Assembly (NCBI GenBank): GCA_040768665.1
Contig: JAXGMN010000030.1
Coordinates: 110,902 to 174,901, forward strand
Length of the DNA stretch: 64,000 nt
Direction: 5' to 3'
Source of the DNA: JABWBD01 sp040768665
GTDB lineage: Bacteria; Planctomycetota; Planctomycetia; Pirellulales; Thermoguttaceae
Each line of letters opens with the position of its first letter. Position 1 is the first letter of the stretch. The position numbers and the translations under genes are program-made. Below are positions 26,656 through 35,518 of this stretch, in pieces. Below the pieces are notes generated by a model that worked only from the letters and a program-made list of their open reading frames with translations, ran no database searches and was not told the DNA's origin.

Positions 26656-27098
26656 TCTTCTTGCAGAATAGGGACTTACGAAAAACTCTTCCCCCCCTCG
26701 GCACAGCCTGTAATATTCACCTGAGGCATCTCGTGCGGCACCCGGGGCTTCAACGTGCCTGACCCAGAGACTCGCGTTTTCGCCGTGTGGTAGATGACCG
26801 CATCCCCTCACGATTGCCATCAGCCCGGCCGCTTCCCATCAGCCGGGCTGATATACGGGAAAATTCTCATCTGCCGCTCGCCTTAGTACTTGCGAAGTTC
26901 GGGCCGTAACACAAATCGTCCAGTGACCTCGCAGGTGGCCGCTGGCGGCAGCTCACCCCGGCGGCCGGCGAGGGCACGACTCTCGCGATCGATTCGGAGA
27001 GACGTGAACGCGAAGTTGCGCGTCGAGGCAGACACGAGTCGCCGGTGGCCCTGGCTGCCGTCAAACAAACCGCATTCTGCTCGGAACAAGATTGACGC
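26656..27098. other. Intergenic region downstream of tRNA-Leu
   Basis: About 440 bp before pqiA. It contains the second copy of dispersed repeat family 2 (26785-26885, listed separately). To its right (26886-27090) a minus-strand open frame ends in VTGRFVLRPELRKY. It could be the tail of a lost gene, but I cannot support it. No integrase or attachment-site duplication of the tRNA end was found. Confidence 0.5.
26785..26885. repeat. Dispersed palindromic repeat, family 2, copy 2
   Basis: This copy aligns along its whole length with 9251-9350. It has GCATCCCCTCACGATTGCC, the hairpin ATCAGCCCGGC / GCCGGGCTGAT (11 bp, perfect) and the right end CGCTCGCCTTA. The ends GTAGATGA and TCATCTGC are complementary. 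In this copy the central stem is GC-rich, where copy 1 has the CTGCT/AGCAG inner pair, so pairing is kept in both. Confidence 0.7.
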
Positions 27099-27689
27099 AT
27101 GACGACTTATCAGGCGTGCCATTGTTGTGGCCAGATTCACCGGGTTCCATCCCTGGCGCCGAGCCAATCGGCCTGCTGCATGCGTTGCGGGGCCACGATC
27201 GCCTCGCCAACGAGCGGAACAACGGCCGCCAGCCGAACCGCGGCCGCAGCGATGGCCGCATTGGTCCTCTTCTGGCCGGCCATTTTGCTGCCGATCCTGG
27301 AAGTCGAACGCCTGGGACACCGGCACACGTCCAGCATCCTGTCAGGGACGCTGGAACTGATCGCGCACGGCGACTGGTTTGTAGGTGGCATCGTGCTGGC
27401 GTTCTCGATCGTGTTTCCGCTGGTCAAGATCCTGCTGCTCCTGGAACTGAGCCTGCTCGATCTGCTGCACCGGGGGCACAAGGCCTGGACCTATCGTGCC
27501 ATGGAACTGGCCGGCAAGTGGAGCATGCTGGACGTGCTGCTGCTGGCTTTTCTCGTGATGCTCGTCAAGCTGGGCAGTCTGGTCGAATTTCGCGTCGGTC
27601 CCGCTGTGGTGGCCTTTGTGCTCTGCGTGACAATGAGCATGGTGTCTTCGATGTGTTTTGATCCTCATGCCGTTTGGAAGGAACGCTAA
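27099..27689 (+). CDS. PqiA/paraquat-inducible protein A-like membrane protein
   Basis: A 196-residue protein. It begins with a zinc-ribbon pattern (CHCC at 7-10, CCMRC at about 27-31), followed by four hydrophobic helices typical of PqiA (LVLFWPAILLPILEVERLGH, WFVGGIVLAFSIVFPLVKI, WSMLDVLLLAFLVMLVKL, AFVLCVTMSMVSSMCFDP). PqiA-type proteins sit in the inner membrane and work with MCE proteins in lipid trafficking to the outer membrane. The stop TAA shares its last base with the ATG of the MCE gene. The family often has two such units, and this one has a single unit. Confidence 0.85.
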   Translation: MTTYQACHCCGQIHRVPSLAPSQSACCMRCGATIASPTSGTTAASRTAAAAMAALVLFWPAILLPILEVERLGHRHTSSILSGTLELIAHGDWFVGGIVLAFSIVFPLVKILLLLELSLLDLLHRGHKAWTYRAMELAGKWSMLDVLLLAFLVMLVKLGSLVEFRVGPAVVAFVLCVTMSMVSSMCFDPHAVWKER

Positions 27690-29503
27690 TGGCCAGCCCC
27701 CCCAAGCCCGATGCCGGCGAAAAACCGGAATTCCCACAAGCCCGCGTCACCGGCCGGCGTCCCGGGCCTCTGGCGGTCATCCGGCAGTCGCGGATGTGGT
27801 GGCTGACCGCGGCCTGTGTCGCGACCGCCTTGGCGCTCGTCGGCTATTCCCTGGCCGGCAGACCCAAGAGGATCACGATCCGCTTTCCCGACGGGCACGG
27901 CATCAAGCCGGGAGACCTGATAAAGTACCGCGGTATCGACATCGGGGAGGTCGTCACGGTCGAACTGGATGCGGACCTGGAGGGTGTGCGCGTGGGAGTG
28001 GCCTTGCCGCGGGCCGCCGCCAGGCTGTGCCGCGAAGGCAGCCAATTCTGGATCGAGCGACCCCAGGTGCGGCTGGCGCGAGTGTCGGGCCTGGAGACCG
28101 TCGTGGGGGCCAAATTCATCGGCGTGCTGCCGGGGCCGGCGGACGCCAAGGCGGCCCAACATTTCCAGGGCTTGCCGGCGCCACCCATGATCCAGGAAGC
28201 CGATTTCCTCGATATCGAGATTCGCTTCGCCGAAGGGCACGGTCTCGCGGTCGGCGACGTGGTAAAGCATCGCGGGATCGTCGTGGGTGAGGTAACATCC
28301 CTGGGCCTCGATGAGTCGCTCGGCAGTCTCACAGTCCACGCGCGGCTGGCCGGTAGTGCCCGGCAATTGGCACGCACCGGCAGCCGGTTCTGGATCGAGC
28401 GGCCGCGAGTCAGCGTGGCCGAGCTCCGCGGCCTGGAGACTGTCGTCTCGGGCCGCTACCTGGCCGTTGCGCCGGGACCTGCCGGCGCGAAACCGCTGAC
28501 CGTATTTCGGGGCCTCGACGTGCCGCCCGCCGAGCCCTTGCCCGAAGGGGGTCTGGAATTTGTGCTGGAAGGCGACGACCGCCACGGGATCCAGCCCGAC
28601 GTGCCCATCACGTACCGCGGTGTTCAGGTTGGCAACGTTCTGGAGGTTGGCCTGGCGGCAGACGGCGCTCACGTGGAAGCTAGGGGCGTCGTTCAATCGC
28701 GTTACCGCGGCCTGGTCCGCGACAATTCGGTCTTTTGGAGCAACAGCGGCATCGACGTGAACGTTGGCTTGACGGGCGTCGAGGTGAGCGCCGACACCCT
28801 TTCGACCGTGGCGATTGGCGGCATCGCCCTGGCCACTCCCGATTCGCCGGGGCAGGAGGTCAAAACGGGGCACCGGTTCGTTCTCCACGCCAAGCCGGAG
28901 AAACCCTGGCTCCAGTGGCGCCCCCGGATCTCGTTGGTCGACGCCGGCCTCGCCGGCAACGTCAAGCCGCCGCCTCTGCTGCGAGCAACCCTGCGCTGGA
29001 AGCAGAAGACGCTTGGTATCCCCCGTAACCGGCGCCGCGAGGGCTGGCTGCTTCCAGTGAGCCAGAATTGGCTGCTGGGCTCCGCTACGATGTTTCAGAC
29101 GCCACCGGAAGCTGAGGTCGACAGCGGGGTATTGGAGATAGCAGGGCAAGAGATCGCGATGGAAACTGCCCGCATGGTTTTATCCGGTCGACTGGCCGCG
29201 TACCCTCTGGAGAAGTCGGTTCTTGAAACCGCCTGGCCGGCGGCGGACATTCGCTCGCCGAAGTCCCCGGAAGACAGCCTCGTCATGGCCTTCACGTCCG
29301 ATCCGTTGCCATTGGTCGCCGACCAATTCGCCAACGAAGACGGCCGCTGGCAGTTGCCGGCAACGACGCCCATCACCCGGGACTGGCACGGAGCGCCCGT
29401 GGTGGCGATTGCGGACGGCAAGTTGATCGGCTTCGTGGTCGCCGATGAGGCAGCGCAGGAGGTCGAGCCCATCGGCAAAATGATTGCGTCGAAGCTACAG
29501 TAA
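27689..29503 (+). CDS. PqiB-like MCE (MlaD) domain protein
   Basis: A 604-residue protein with a cytoplasmic start, one membrane helix (WWLTAACVATALALVGYSLA) and then three MCE/MlaD domains in a row. Each begins with a similar segment: ITIRFPDGHGIKPGDLIKYRGI, IEIRFAEGHGLAVGDVVKHRGI and LEFVLEGDDRHGIQPDVPITYRGV (only parts shown here). A GSQFWIERPQV / GSRFWIERPRV repeat follows the first two. Such proteins form tubes across the periplasm for lipid transfer. A C-terminal region (about 440-604) is not MCE-like. Start ATG 27689 overlaps the PqiA stop. No PqiC-type lipoprotein follows. Confidence 0.85.
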   Translation: MASPPKPDAGEKPEFPQARVTGRRPGPLAVIRQSRMWWLTAACVATALALVGYSLAGRPKRITIRFPDGHGIKPGDLIKYRGIDIGEVVTVELDADLEGVRVGVALPRAAARLCREGSQFWIERPQVRLARVSGLETVVGAKFIGVLPGPADAKAAQHFQGLPAPPMIQEADFLDIEIRFAEGHGLAVGDVVKHRGIVVGEVTSLGLDESLGSLTVHARLAGSARQLARTGSRFWIERPRVSVAELRGLETVVSGRYLAVAPGPAGAKPLTVFRGLDVPPAEPLPEGGLEFVLEGDDRHGIQPDVPITYRGVQVGNVLEVGLAADGAHVEARGVVQSRYRGLVRDNSVFWSNSGIDVNVGLTGVEVSADTLSTVAIGGIALATPDSPGQEVKTGHRFVLHAKPEKPWLQWRPRISLVDAGLAGNVKPPPLLRATLRWKQKTLGIPRNRRREGWLLPVSQNWLLGSATMFQTPPEAEVDSGVLEIAGQEIAMETARMVLSGRLAAYPLEKSVLETAWPAADIRSPKSPEDSLVMAFTSDPLPLVADQFANEDGRWQLPATTPITRDWHGAPVVAIADGKLIGFVVADEAAQEVEPIGKMIASKLQ

Positions 29504-29520
29504 CGCTCGCTGATGATTGA

Positions 29521-29724
29521 CTCGGCACGCCGGATAGCTGGGTTTGGTTCTCCGCCAAGAGCTGGCAGACAAATCACTAACTCGGCGAGTATCTCTACGA
29601 GCCCGGCTCGCCGAATCGCTGGGACGTTTGGGGTTCGTTGAAGTTCGACGGCCCTAGTTACGGCGGCACCGCGGCGGAGGACCAGGTTCTGTGCGATCGG
29701 ATCATCGTCGTTAAGCAGCAGTAA
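29521..29724 (+). pseudogene. C-terminal fragment of a secreted protein with a nonsense codon
   Basis: Frame 1 reads WFSAKSWQTNH, then TAA, then LGEYLYEPGSPNRWDVWG and on to VLCDRIIVVKQQ before a final stop at 29722. The stop at 29578-29580 sits where a tyrosine would keep the reading open (TNHYLGEYLYEP). The segment resembles the end of a large secreted planctomycete protein that I cannot name. No start or upstream coding was found, so it is a relic. Confidence 0.45.
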
Positions 29725-29796
29725 AAGAGCCACCGATGTCTGAACGGGATTCGTGTTGACATTTGCTTCCAATCTCGAAGAAAAGGAAGTACTGAT

Positions 29797-31053
29797 CTAC
29801 TTGGACTGAATTCTCGTTTCCCCCGGGGCGAGGGCGTTGGGCCGCGACCACAGCACCCGGGCAGCGAACACGCTCCCGTTAGCCCCCCGCGGGCTGGCTT
29901 GGCCTCTGGTCATGTACTCGGCATCGGTTACCCAGGATTCGCCGGTGGCGATGGCTGACGCCCCGAAGTTGCCCAGCATCGCGCCACGCTCCGGAATGAT
30001 CGCTTGCTCGCTGTTGCGGATCACGCAGAGCCGCTCCGGATCGACTTGCGCCAGGAAGATCGGCGCCCGGTTGCGCGGAATGTGGTCGTTATTGGCCCCG
30101 CGGCGCGTATACGCCAGGAACAGGCCTTCGTGGTGCGCCAGCCAGTGTTGCTGCGTGTTGTAGCTGCCCAATTCGCTCCCGTCGTCAAACGCCCAAGCCT
30201 TGATTGACTGGTAATGCAGCCCGTCGCTGCTGACGGTCACATAGCCCTTGATGTCGTTGCGGATCGTCAGGTAGAAGCGATCCCGGAAGGCGATGATCGA
30301 GGGCTCGCACAAGCCGCGCTCGACGTTCAGCGACAACTCGTCTCCGTGCTTCAGATACGTCAACTCTTGGCCGTCGAACGCGCAGTGCAGGACAGTCACG
30401 CTGGCCGGCACGTTGGGCGCTTTCGCAAAGTAAATCGGCACGAGCAGGGAGCCATCCGGCCGAACGAGCCACTGGGCGCAGGCGTTGCGAGCCATATTGA
30501 ATTTGTCGTCCCCGGGCAACTCCAGGACCTGCCATTTCGACCATGCGCCGGTCTTCGGGTCATAGATGGCATACGCCGTCTGGCTGAATCGCCGCACGTC
30601 GGACAATTGCTGCCCCTGCTTGCCGTAACGCACGGTGCAGCCCATCGCGATCAGTTTGCGGGTCTGCGGGTGCCAGCCGGGGGTGACATCGGCTACGGCC
30701 CTCACGATGCCGCCCGGTTCCGCGACCCACGCCAACTCCTGGATTTCGCTCGGTCCAGTCCAGGTCTGTCCCAGATCGTCGGTCCGCATCATCCACAGGC
30801 CCGAGTAGTGATCCGAGACGCCCAGGTGCTTTTGAAGAGTCATAACCACCGCAGGCCGGCCATCGCGCCCCGCCCCGGGAATGGACGCCACTCGCGGATG
30901 GAACCAGCAAAAGTCGGGGTGGAGATCCTGTTTGACAACATCGAGCTTGACATCGAAGCCCACCGGGGTGAAGGATTCTGCGGGCAGCGATCTTTGGGAG
31001 GGAGGAACAAGCAGAATCATCACGAGCCCGTTGAGTGCCAGTGTCTTTTGCAT
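29797..31053 (-). CDS. Secreted sialidase/BNR-fold glycosidase-like protein
   Basis: A 418-residue protein with a signal peptide (LALNGLVMILLVPPSQRSLP). The body looks like a five- or six-bladed propeller of the sialidase/neuraminidase type. It has a BNR Asp-box-like motif (RTDDLGQTWTGPSE) and blade edges such as AVADVTPGWHPQTRKL, LVRPDGSLLVPIYF and SSDGLHYQSIKAW. A catalytic set of a true sialidase (arginine triad, Tyr/Glu) cannot be confirmed by eye. I chose ATG 31053 because the hydrophobic signal starts just after it and a GAGG sequence lies upstream. It probably hydrolyses or binds a glycan outside the cytoplasm. Confidence 0.65.
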   Translation of the reverse strand: MQKTLALNGLVMILLVPPSQRSLPAESFTPVGFDVKLDVVKQDLHPDFCWFHPRVASIPGAGRDGRPAVVMTLQKHLGVSDHYSGLWMMRTDDLGQTWTGPSEIQELAWVAEPGGIVRAVADVTPGWHPQTRKLIAMGCTVRYGKQGQQLSDVRRFSQTAYAIYDPKTGAWSKWQVLELPGDDKFNMARNACAQWLVRPDGSLLVPIYFAKAPNVPASVTVLHCAFDGQELTYLKHGDELSLNVERGLCEPSIIAFRDRFYLTIRNDIKGYVTVSSDGLHYQSIKAWAFDDGSELGSYNTQQHWLAHHEGLFLAYTRRGANNDHIPRNRAPIFLAQVDPERLCVIRNSEQAIIPERGAMLGNFGASAIATGESWVTDAEYMTRGQASPRGANGSVFAARVLWSRPNALAPGETRIQSK

Positions 31054-31350
31054 GGTCGGGTCCTCGCAAAGGAGGTCATTCGCGGTCGGCGCAAGGCCTG
31101 CAAAACATTCGTGCGGCCCCAGCAACGGAAGCTAGCATACCTTTCAGGCAAATGCATCGCCAGTGCTGCTGGCACAGTCTCGGCTGCGAATCGGCTGTTT
31201 CGGTGCCTCGAACGTCGTTCGCCGGAGCCCTCGCAAACAGAGTATCGCGAGCAGTTTTGCCGGAAACCGGAAAACGCCGCGTTCTTGGAGCAGGTTGAAT
31301 TCCACATCCAGCCGAGCGTTGCTTTCTTGCCGGATTGACCGGCGTCTCGT

Positions 31351-32463
31351 TCATTGCCGCACCCCGCGGAGGGAAAGACCTTTGATGACCATGGTGACGC
31401 GGACCGGCGAGGCGGGTTCCCAGCCGATATTGAAGCTGCTGAGCGTGTAGCCGGCAAGGTCGGGGGGCGCGTGGAGGAAGTCCTTCTTCTGGTCCTGGAT
31501 CGTCCGGACCGCCGTCCGCGCGGCGTCGAGGACATCGAGCGTGATGGAAGTCTCTTTCCCGGCAAACAGACCTTCGACCTTCTCCTCGTAGTCCGGGCCG
31601 TGGATGCTCAGGTCGCTGAGCCGGTAGGCGAACGTTGCATTGCCGTCGCTCTCGATCTGATCGCGCTGGCGGCCGAGGTTGCTGGTATGCGGGTAGTCGT
31701 TGTTGTAGACGCGACAGCCGAGCCAGAAGAAGCGGCCGTGGGCCGCGTCGTCCGGATTGCGGCAGTAGACCCGGAACCAGAACTGGAAGGGGATTCGGTT
31801 GTAGTGGTTTCGGCGGTTGGCGGGAATGTCGCCCCGATACGCCTCGCGCAGGTCGGCTGCCTCTGCCAGACGCAGTCGCATGGAAAGCGTCAGTTCGGAG
31901 AAAGTGTCCAGATCGGGCAGCGTGGTGCCATCGGGTGTGGTGTCGGGTTCTTCTGCGCCGCCATAGCGGCGGACGCCGTCGCGGTCGGGGTAAAAAGAGT
32001 GGGAGAGCAGCAGGTGCGGCCGGACTCGGCACATCGTCGCGTAGCTGATCTGCGACTGGTTGTAGATGGCCAGGCTGTCGATGGTCATATTCAGTTCCGG
32101 ACGGCCGGCGTCGCCGACGAGTACGCGCAGTTTTTGGAACCGGTTTTCCCAGACCGCCTCGCGAGGACTGAAAGCGGTGCGATGCGCGTCGCTGAGGCTC
32201 TCGACGCAGTGCCACTGGACCAGGGTCCAGAACGGTTCATGGTTTGTAGGCACCATGGGCGCCAGTCGTCCGAAGTCGGTGAGGGGAATCCGGCGCGCAA
32301 TCCGTGGCGGTGTTACGCGGAATCCGTGCAGGAACGCGTCGGGGGGGAAATATTCGGTCACTCCCGCCGGCGGTGCTCCGGGTGCCGTTTGGCAAGCTCC
32401 GCCGACGAGCAGGGCGAGCAGGAAAACGGCCGCGGGGCCTATCGGCGGTTTGATTCTTGTCAT
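31351..32463 (-). CDS. Secreted protein of unknown function
   Basis: A 370-residue protein with a signal peptide (AAVFLLALLVGGACQTAPG); the cysteine near the end of the hydrophobic stretch could be lipidated, though the lipobox is poor. The rest is a single globular region with many aromatic residues (FWTLVQWHCVESLSD, RIPFQFWFRVYCRNPDDA, FFWLGCRVYNNDYPHTSN) and a beta-strand-rich end (YTLSSFNIGWEPASPVRVTMVIKGLSL). I do not recognise the family. The layout suggests a beta-sandwich involved in glycan binding or turnover. It is transcribed away from the HzsA-related gene and shares the intergenic region with it. Confidence 0.6.
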   Translation of the reverse strand: MTRIKPPIGPAAVFLLALLVGGACQTAPGAPPAGVTEYFPPDAFLHGFRVTPPRIARRIPLTDFGRLAPMVPTNHEPFWTLVQWHCVESLSDAHRTAFSPREAVWENRFQKLRVLVGDAGRPELNMTIDSLAIYNQSQISYATMCRVRPHLLLSHSFYPDRDGVRRYGGAEEPDTTPDGTTLPDLDTFSELTLSMRLRLAEAADLREAYRGDIPANRRNHYNRIPFQFWFRVYCRNPDDAAHGRFFWLGCRVYNNDYPHTSNLGRQRDQIESDGNATFAYRLSDLSIHGPDYEEKVEGLFAGKETSITLDVLDAARTAVRTIQDQKKDFLHAPPDLAGYTLSSFNIGWEPASPVRVTMVIKGLSLRGVRQ

Positions 32464-32639
32464 GGTCTACCGTTGCTGTCGGGAGTCTTGAATTCTGTGG
32501 GATGTTGCACGAAAATCGGGATCGAGGGTGCGCTTGCTCGCCGCGGGCTGGGTTGCCCGGCAGCGGGTTCGTGTGAGCGCCCTACGAGGAGTTTACCTCA
32601 GTCGTCGCGGTACGCCCAGAGAATCCGGCTTAGAGCGAA

Positions 32640-32738
32640 AGCGGGGCAGGTCCATGTTTTCGGCCAACGTCTTTGGTGCCAAAATGAGCAAACTGGCCGA
32701 AAAATGGACCAGTCCCGACGGTGGGCGTGAACGGTTAC
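32640..32738 (+). mobile_element. MITE-like element, family 1, copy 2 (inside the 5' end of a gene)
   Basis: The copy shows GGGGCAGGTCCATG, TTTTCGGCCAA, a loop, CTGGCCGAA, ATGGACCAGTCCC and the intact right end GGCGTGAACGGTTAC. GGTCCAT and ATGGACC pair perfectly, whereas copy 4 has a G-T pair there. The left outer end is worn away. The ATG at 32654 inside the element starts the HzsA-related reading frame. Confidence 0.75.
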
Positions 32739-35463
32739 CCTTCGGCAACCGATGTTGCGCTCTGTTGGCAGCCGTCGCGTGCGGCTTGGCACTCGGGGCA
32801 TCGGCCCCTGAAGTGGAGCAGGCTGCTGCCCTACGCCGCAAGATCGATACAGCCTCGCTGCGGCGGATGGTCGTCGATCTCCAGGCGTCTTACCCCGAGC
32901 GGTTCACGCGAGCAGGAGAGTTTCTGGGACGTCTCGACGAGCACGAGGGAGAGCTGGCGAAAGTCGATGCACGACTCGCACAGGCGCCAAGGCCGCAGCA
33001 GCTCCAGGGGATCCAGGAAGCGCTCGATGGCCTAATGCTTCTGGAGCGCGAGATCGCCCTGGCCAATCCGGTGGTGAATGCCCGGCCGATCCTCTTCGTC
33101 GTTCGGCAGCAGTATCTGTCCGACCACCACAACACGGAGACGCTCTTTCACACCGGCGAGCCCAACGCTTCCAAGTATCGTCCGGGTGGTGCTCTCAAGA
33201 TTCTCGATCCGAAGACGGGGCGGGCTTCCGTTCTACTCGATGCGGGGCCCGAGGGGTTGATTCGCGACCCGGAGGTGCATTTCGACGGCCGCAGGGTGAT
33301 CTTCTCGATGCGCAAGGGCCGCGACGAGAACTACTCCCTCTACGAGCTGCAGATCGACCCGGACAACGGGTGCCGCCTGGTGCCCGGCAGCCTTCGACGC
33401 CTGACCGCCGAACCGGACGCCACCGACGTCGATCCGCTCTATCTTCCCGATGGCCGGATCCTCTTCACCAGCACGCGCGATCCGAAATACTGCCATTGCA
33501 ACATGCACATTATGGCCAACCTGTTCTGCATGGACGGCGACGGCGCCAACATCCATCAGATCGGCAAGAGCACGCTGTTCGAAGGGCACAGTTCGCTCTT
33601 GCCCGACGGCCGCGTGCTTTATTACCGCTGGGAATATGTCGACCGGAATTTCGGCGACGCCCAGGGGCTCTGGACCGTCAACCCGGACGGGACCAATCAC
33701 GCGATCTACTGGGGAACAACACGGTCAGCCCTCCGGCGGTCTTCGACGGCCGGGCAATTCCCGGGACGGAGAAAGTCGTCTGTATTTTCGGGTCCTGCCA
33801 CGACCGCCCGTGGGGGGCGCTGGCGATCATCGACCGGAGCCGGGGCATCGACAGCAAACAGGCCGTCGAGCGGATCTGGCCCGAGTCGGCCCGGAGCTTG
33901 ATCTCAATCGACGGCAGCGACCTGCCGCATCCGTTCATGTGCGACCATTTCCTGCAGGTCAGGTCGCGCTACGAGGATCCCTATCCACTGACCGATCCGA
34001 AGACGGGGACCGGAGGAACGTATTTTCTGGTATCGCGGAGCATCGCCGACTTGCCCGCCCCGAAACCGATTCGGGGATCGGCCGACTTGGACGAGCTCGT
34101 GATGGGGATCTTCCTGGTCGACACGTTTGGCAACGAGATCCTCCTGCACACCGAAACTCCGGGCTGCTTCGACCCCATGCCGCTCGGGCCTCATCGTCGC
34201 CCGGAAACGATTCCAGACCGGCACGATGATCGCAATCCGTTCGGAATCATGGCGGTGGCCGACGTCTACCAGGGTGGACCGATGCGAGGCGTGAAGCGGG
34301 GCGAGGTCGCCGCGCTGCGCGTGGTCGAATCGCGCGAGAAGCGATTCTGGACCGGCCCGCTCTGGAACTGCGCGCAGTACAGCACGGATCGGGGTTCCGG
34401 ATCGACCCTCAACCGCCCGGCCATCTCGTGGGCCGGCTTCGAGGTGAAGCAGATCCTCGGAACCGTTCCGGTGGAGCAGGACGGCTCGGCACACTTCGAG
34501 GTCCCGGCCGAGAGATTCGTCTATTTTCAACTCCTGGATCGCGACGGGATGATGATCTCCACCATGCGTTCCGGGACGATGGTGCAGCGAGGAGAAACGC
34601 TCACTTGCATCGGTTGCCACGACCGCCGGCTCGGCGCTCCGCCGCCGTCGACCTTGACGATGGCGCTCAAGCGCCTGCCCAGTCCATTGAAGGGATGGCA
34701 CGGCCCGGCTCGCCCGTTCAACTATGTCGCGGAAATCCAGCCTATCTGGGACAAGCACTGCGTCCGGTGTCACGACTTCGACCATAAGCGCGATGCGAAG
34801 GTCGTATTGGCCGGCGACAAAGAGCTGGTCTTCAACGCCTCTTATGTCGAGCTGTTTCAGTGGTGGGGCCGACCGCAGGCGCTGCTCGATACGGTGGGCT
34901 TGGGCCTGGCGCCCGTCGAGCCGGCCTATTCGGTCGGTTCTCACCAAAGCCGGCTTCTAAGAATCCTCCGTGAGGGCCACGAAGACGTCGGGCTTTCGCC
35001 GGAGGAAATGGACCGCATCGTGACGTGGATCGACATCGGAGCCCCCTACTATCCGGACTACGCGTGCGCACACCCGCACAACGTTGCCGGGCGGGCGCCG
35101 TTGACGATTGCCGAGGTGCGCCGGCTGGACGAATTGACGGGACGGACCATGCTGGACCGCAACGGCAACCCCGGCTGGTCAACGCATCGACTGGGGATAT
35201 CTTTCGACCGCCCTGAGCTCAGTCCCTGCCTCGACGACCTGGCTCCGGGCAGCGCAGCCTACGAAGAGGCATTGGCCTTGATCCGCACCGGGCAGGTAGA
35301 GCTGCGGAAGCGTCCGGAGGCAGACATGCCCAGCTTTCAGCGGTGCGCCGAACATCTCGCGCAGCAGGCGAAACACGACAGGCTCAGCAAACGCGAAGCG
35401 GAACGCCGCGCCGCACTTTCCAAGGGAGAAAGGGTCTATGATCCGGGGATCACTCCGCCCTGA
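32654..35463 (+). CDS. HzsA-related diheme cytochrome c protein, frameshifted near 33711
   Basis: About 936 residues once the frame is repaired. After a start derived from the mobile repeat comes a signal peptide (CCALLAAVACGLALGASA). A propeller-like region with PD40-type segments follows (LFHTGEPNASKYRPGG, DVDPLYLPDGRILFTSTRD, SSLLPDGRVLYYRWEY). The second half holds two heme sites, CIGCH near residue 652 and CVRCH near residue 702. This layout matches the HzsA-related proteins common in Planctomycetes, named for the hydrazine synthase alpha subunit; a role in hydrazine synthesis is not implied. Frame 2 runs to YWG and frame 1 resumes at NNTVSPPAVFDG. One lost G in the GGGG run at 33711-33714 explains it. 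Confidence 0.75.
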
Positions 35464-35518
35464 CTGTTCACGGGGCGGAAGAGAGGGGGGCAGGTCCGTG
35501 TTTTTGGGGAAAGTCTTT
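35464..35518 (+). mobile_element. MITE-like element, family 1, copy 3 (left half only)
   Basis: GTTCACGGGGCGGAAGAG, GGGGGCAGGTCC and GTGTTTTTGG...AAGTCTTTGCCGCC match the left half of the family, with the usual ATG changed to GTG. The right half is missing. It begins directly at the TGA stop of the HzsA-related gene (CCTGA), the same target as copy 4. The GTG at 35498 opens the sulfatase signal peptide. Confidence 0.65.

Noticed and set aside
26573..26885. Possible integration site at tRNA-Leu
   Set aside because: No integrase gene and no repeated tRNA 3' end was found; the neighbouring repeat family also occurs far from tRNAs.
26883..27326. Minus-strand open frame ending in VTGRFVLRPELRKY
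   Set aside because: The tail looks somewhat protein-like, but the frame overlaps the start of pqiA and has no recognisable domain or start signal.
32654..35463. Programmed frameshift in the HzsA-related gene
   Set aside because: Only a G4 run is present, without a slippery heptamer or a following pseudoknot that I can see. A simple indel explains it better.
33060..35463. True hydrazine synthase subunit (anammox)
   Set aside because: The similarity is to the general HzsA-related family in planctomycetes. No other hydrazine synthase subunit or anammox gene is nearby.
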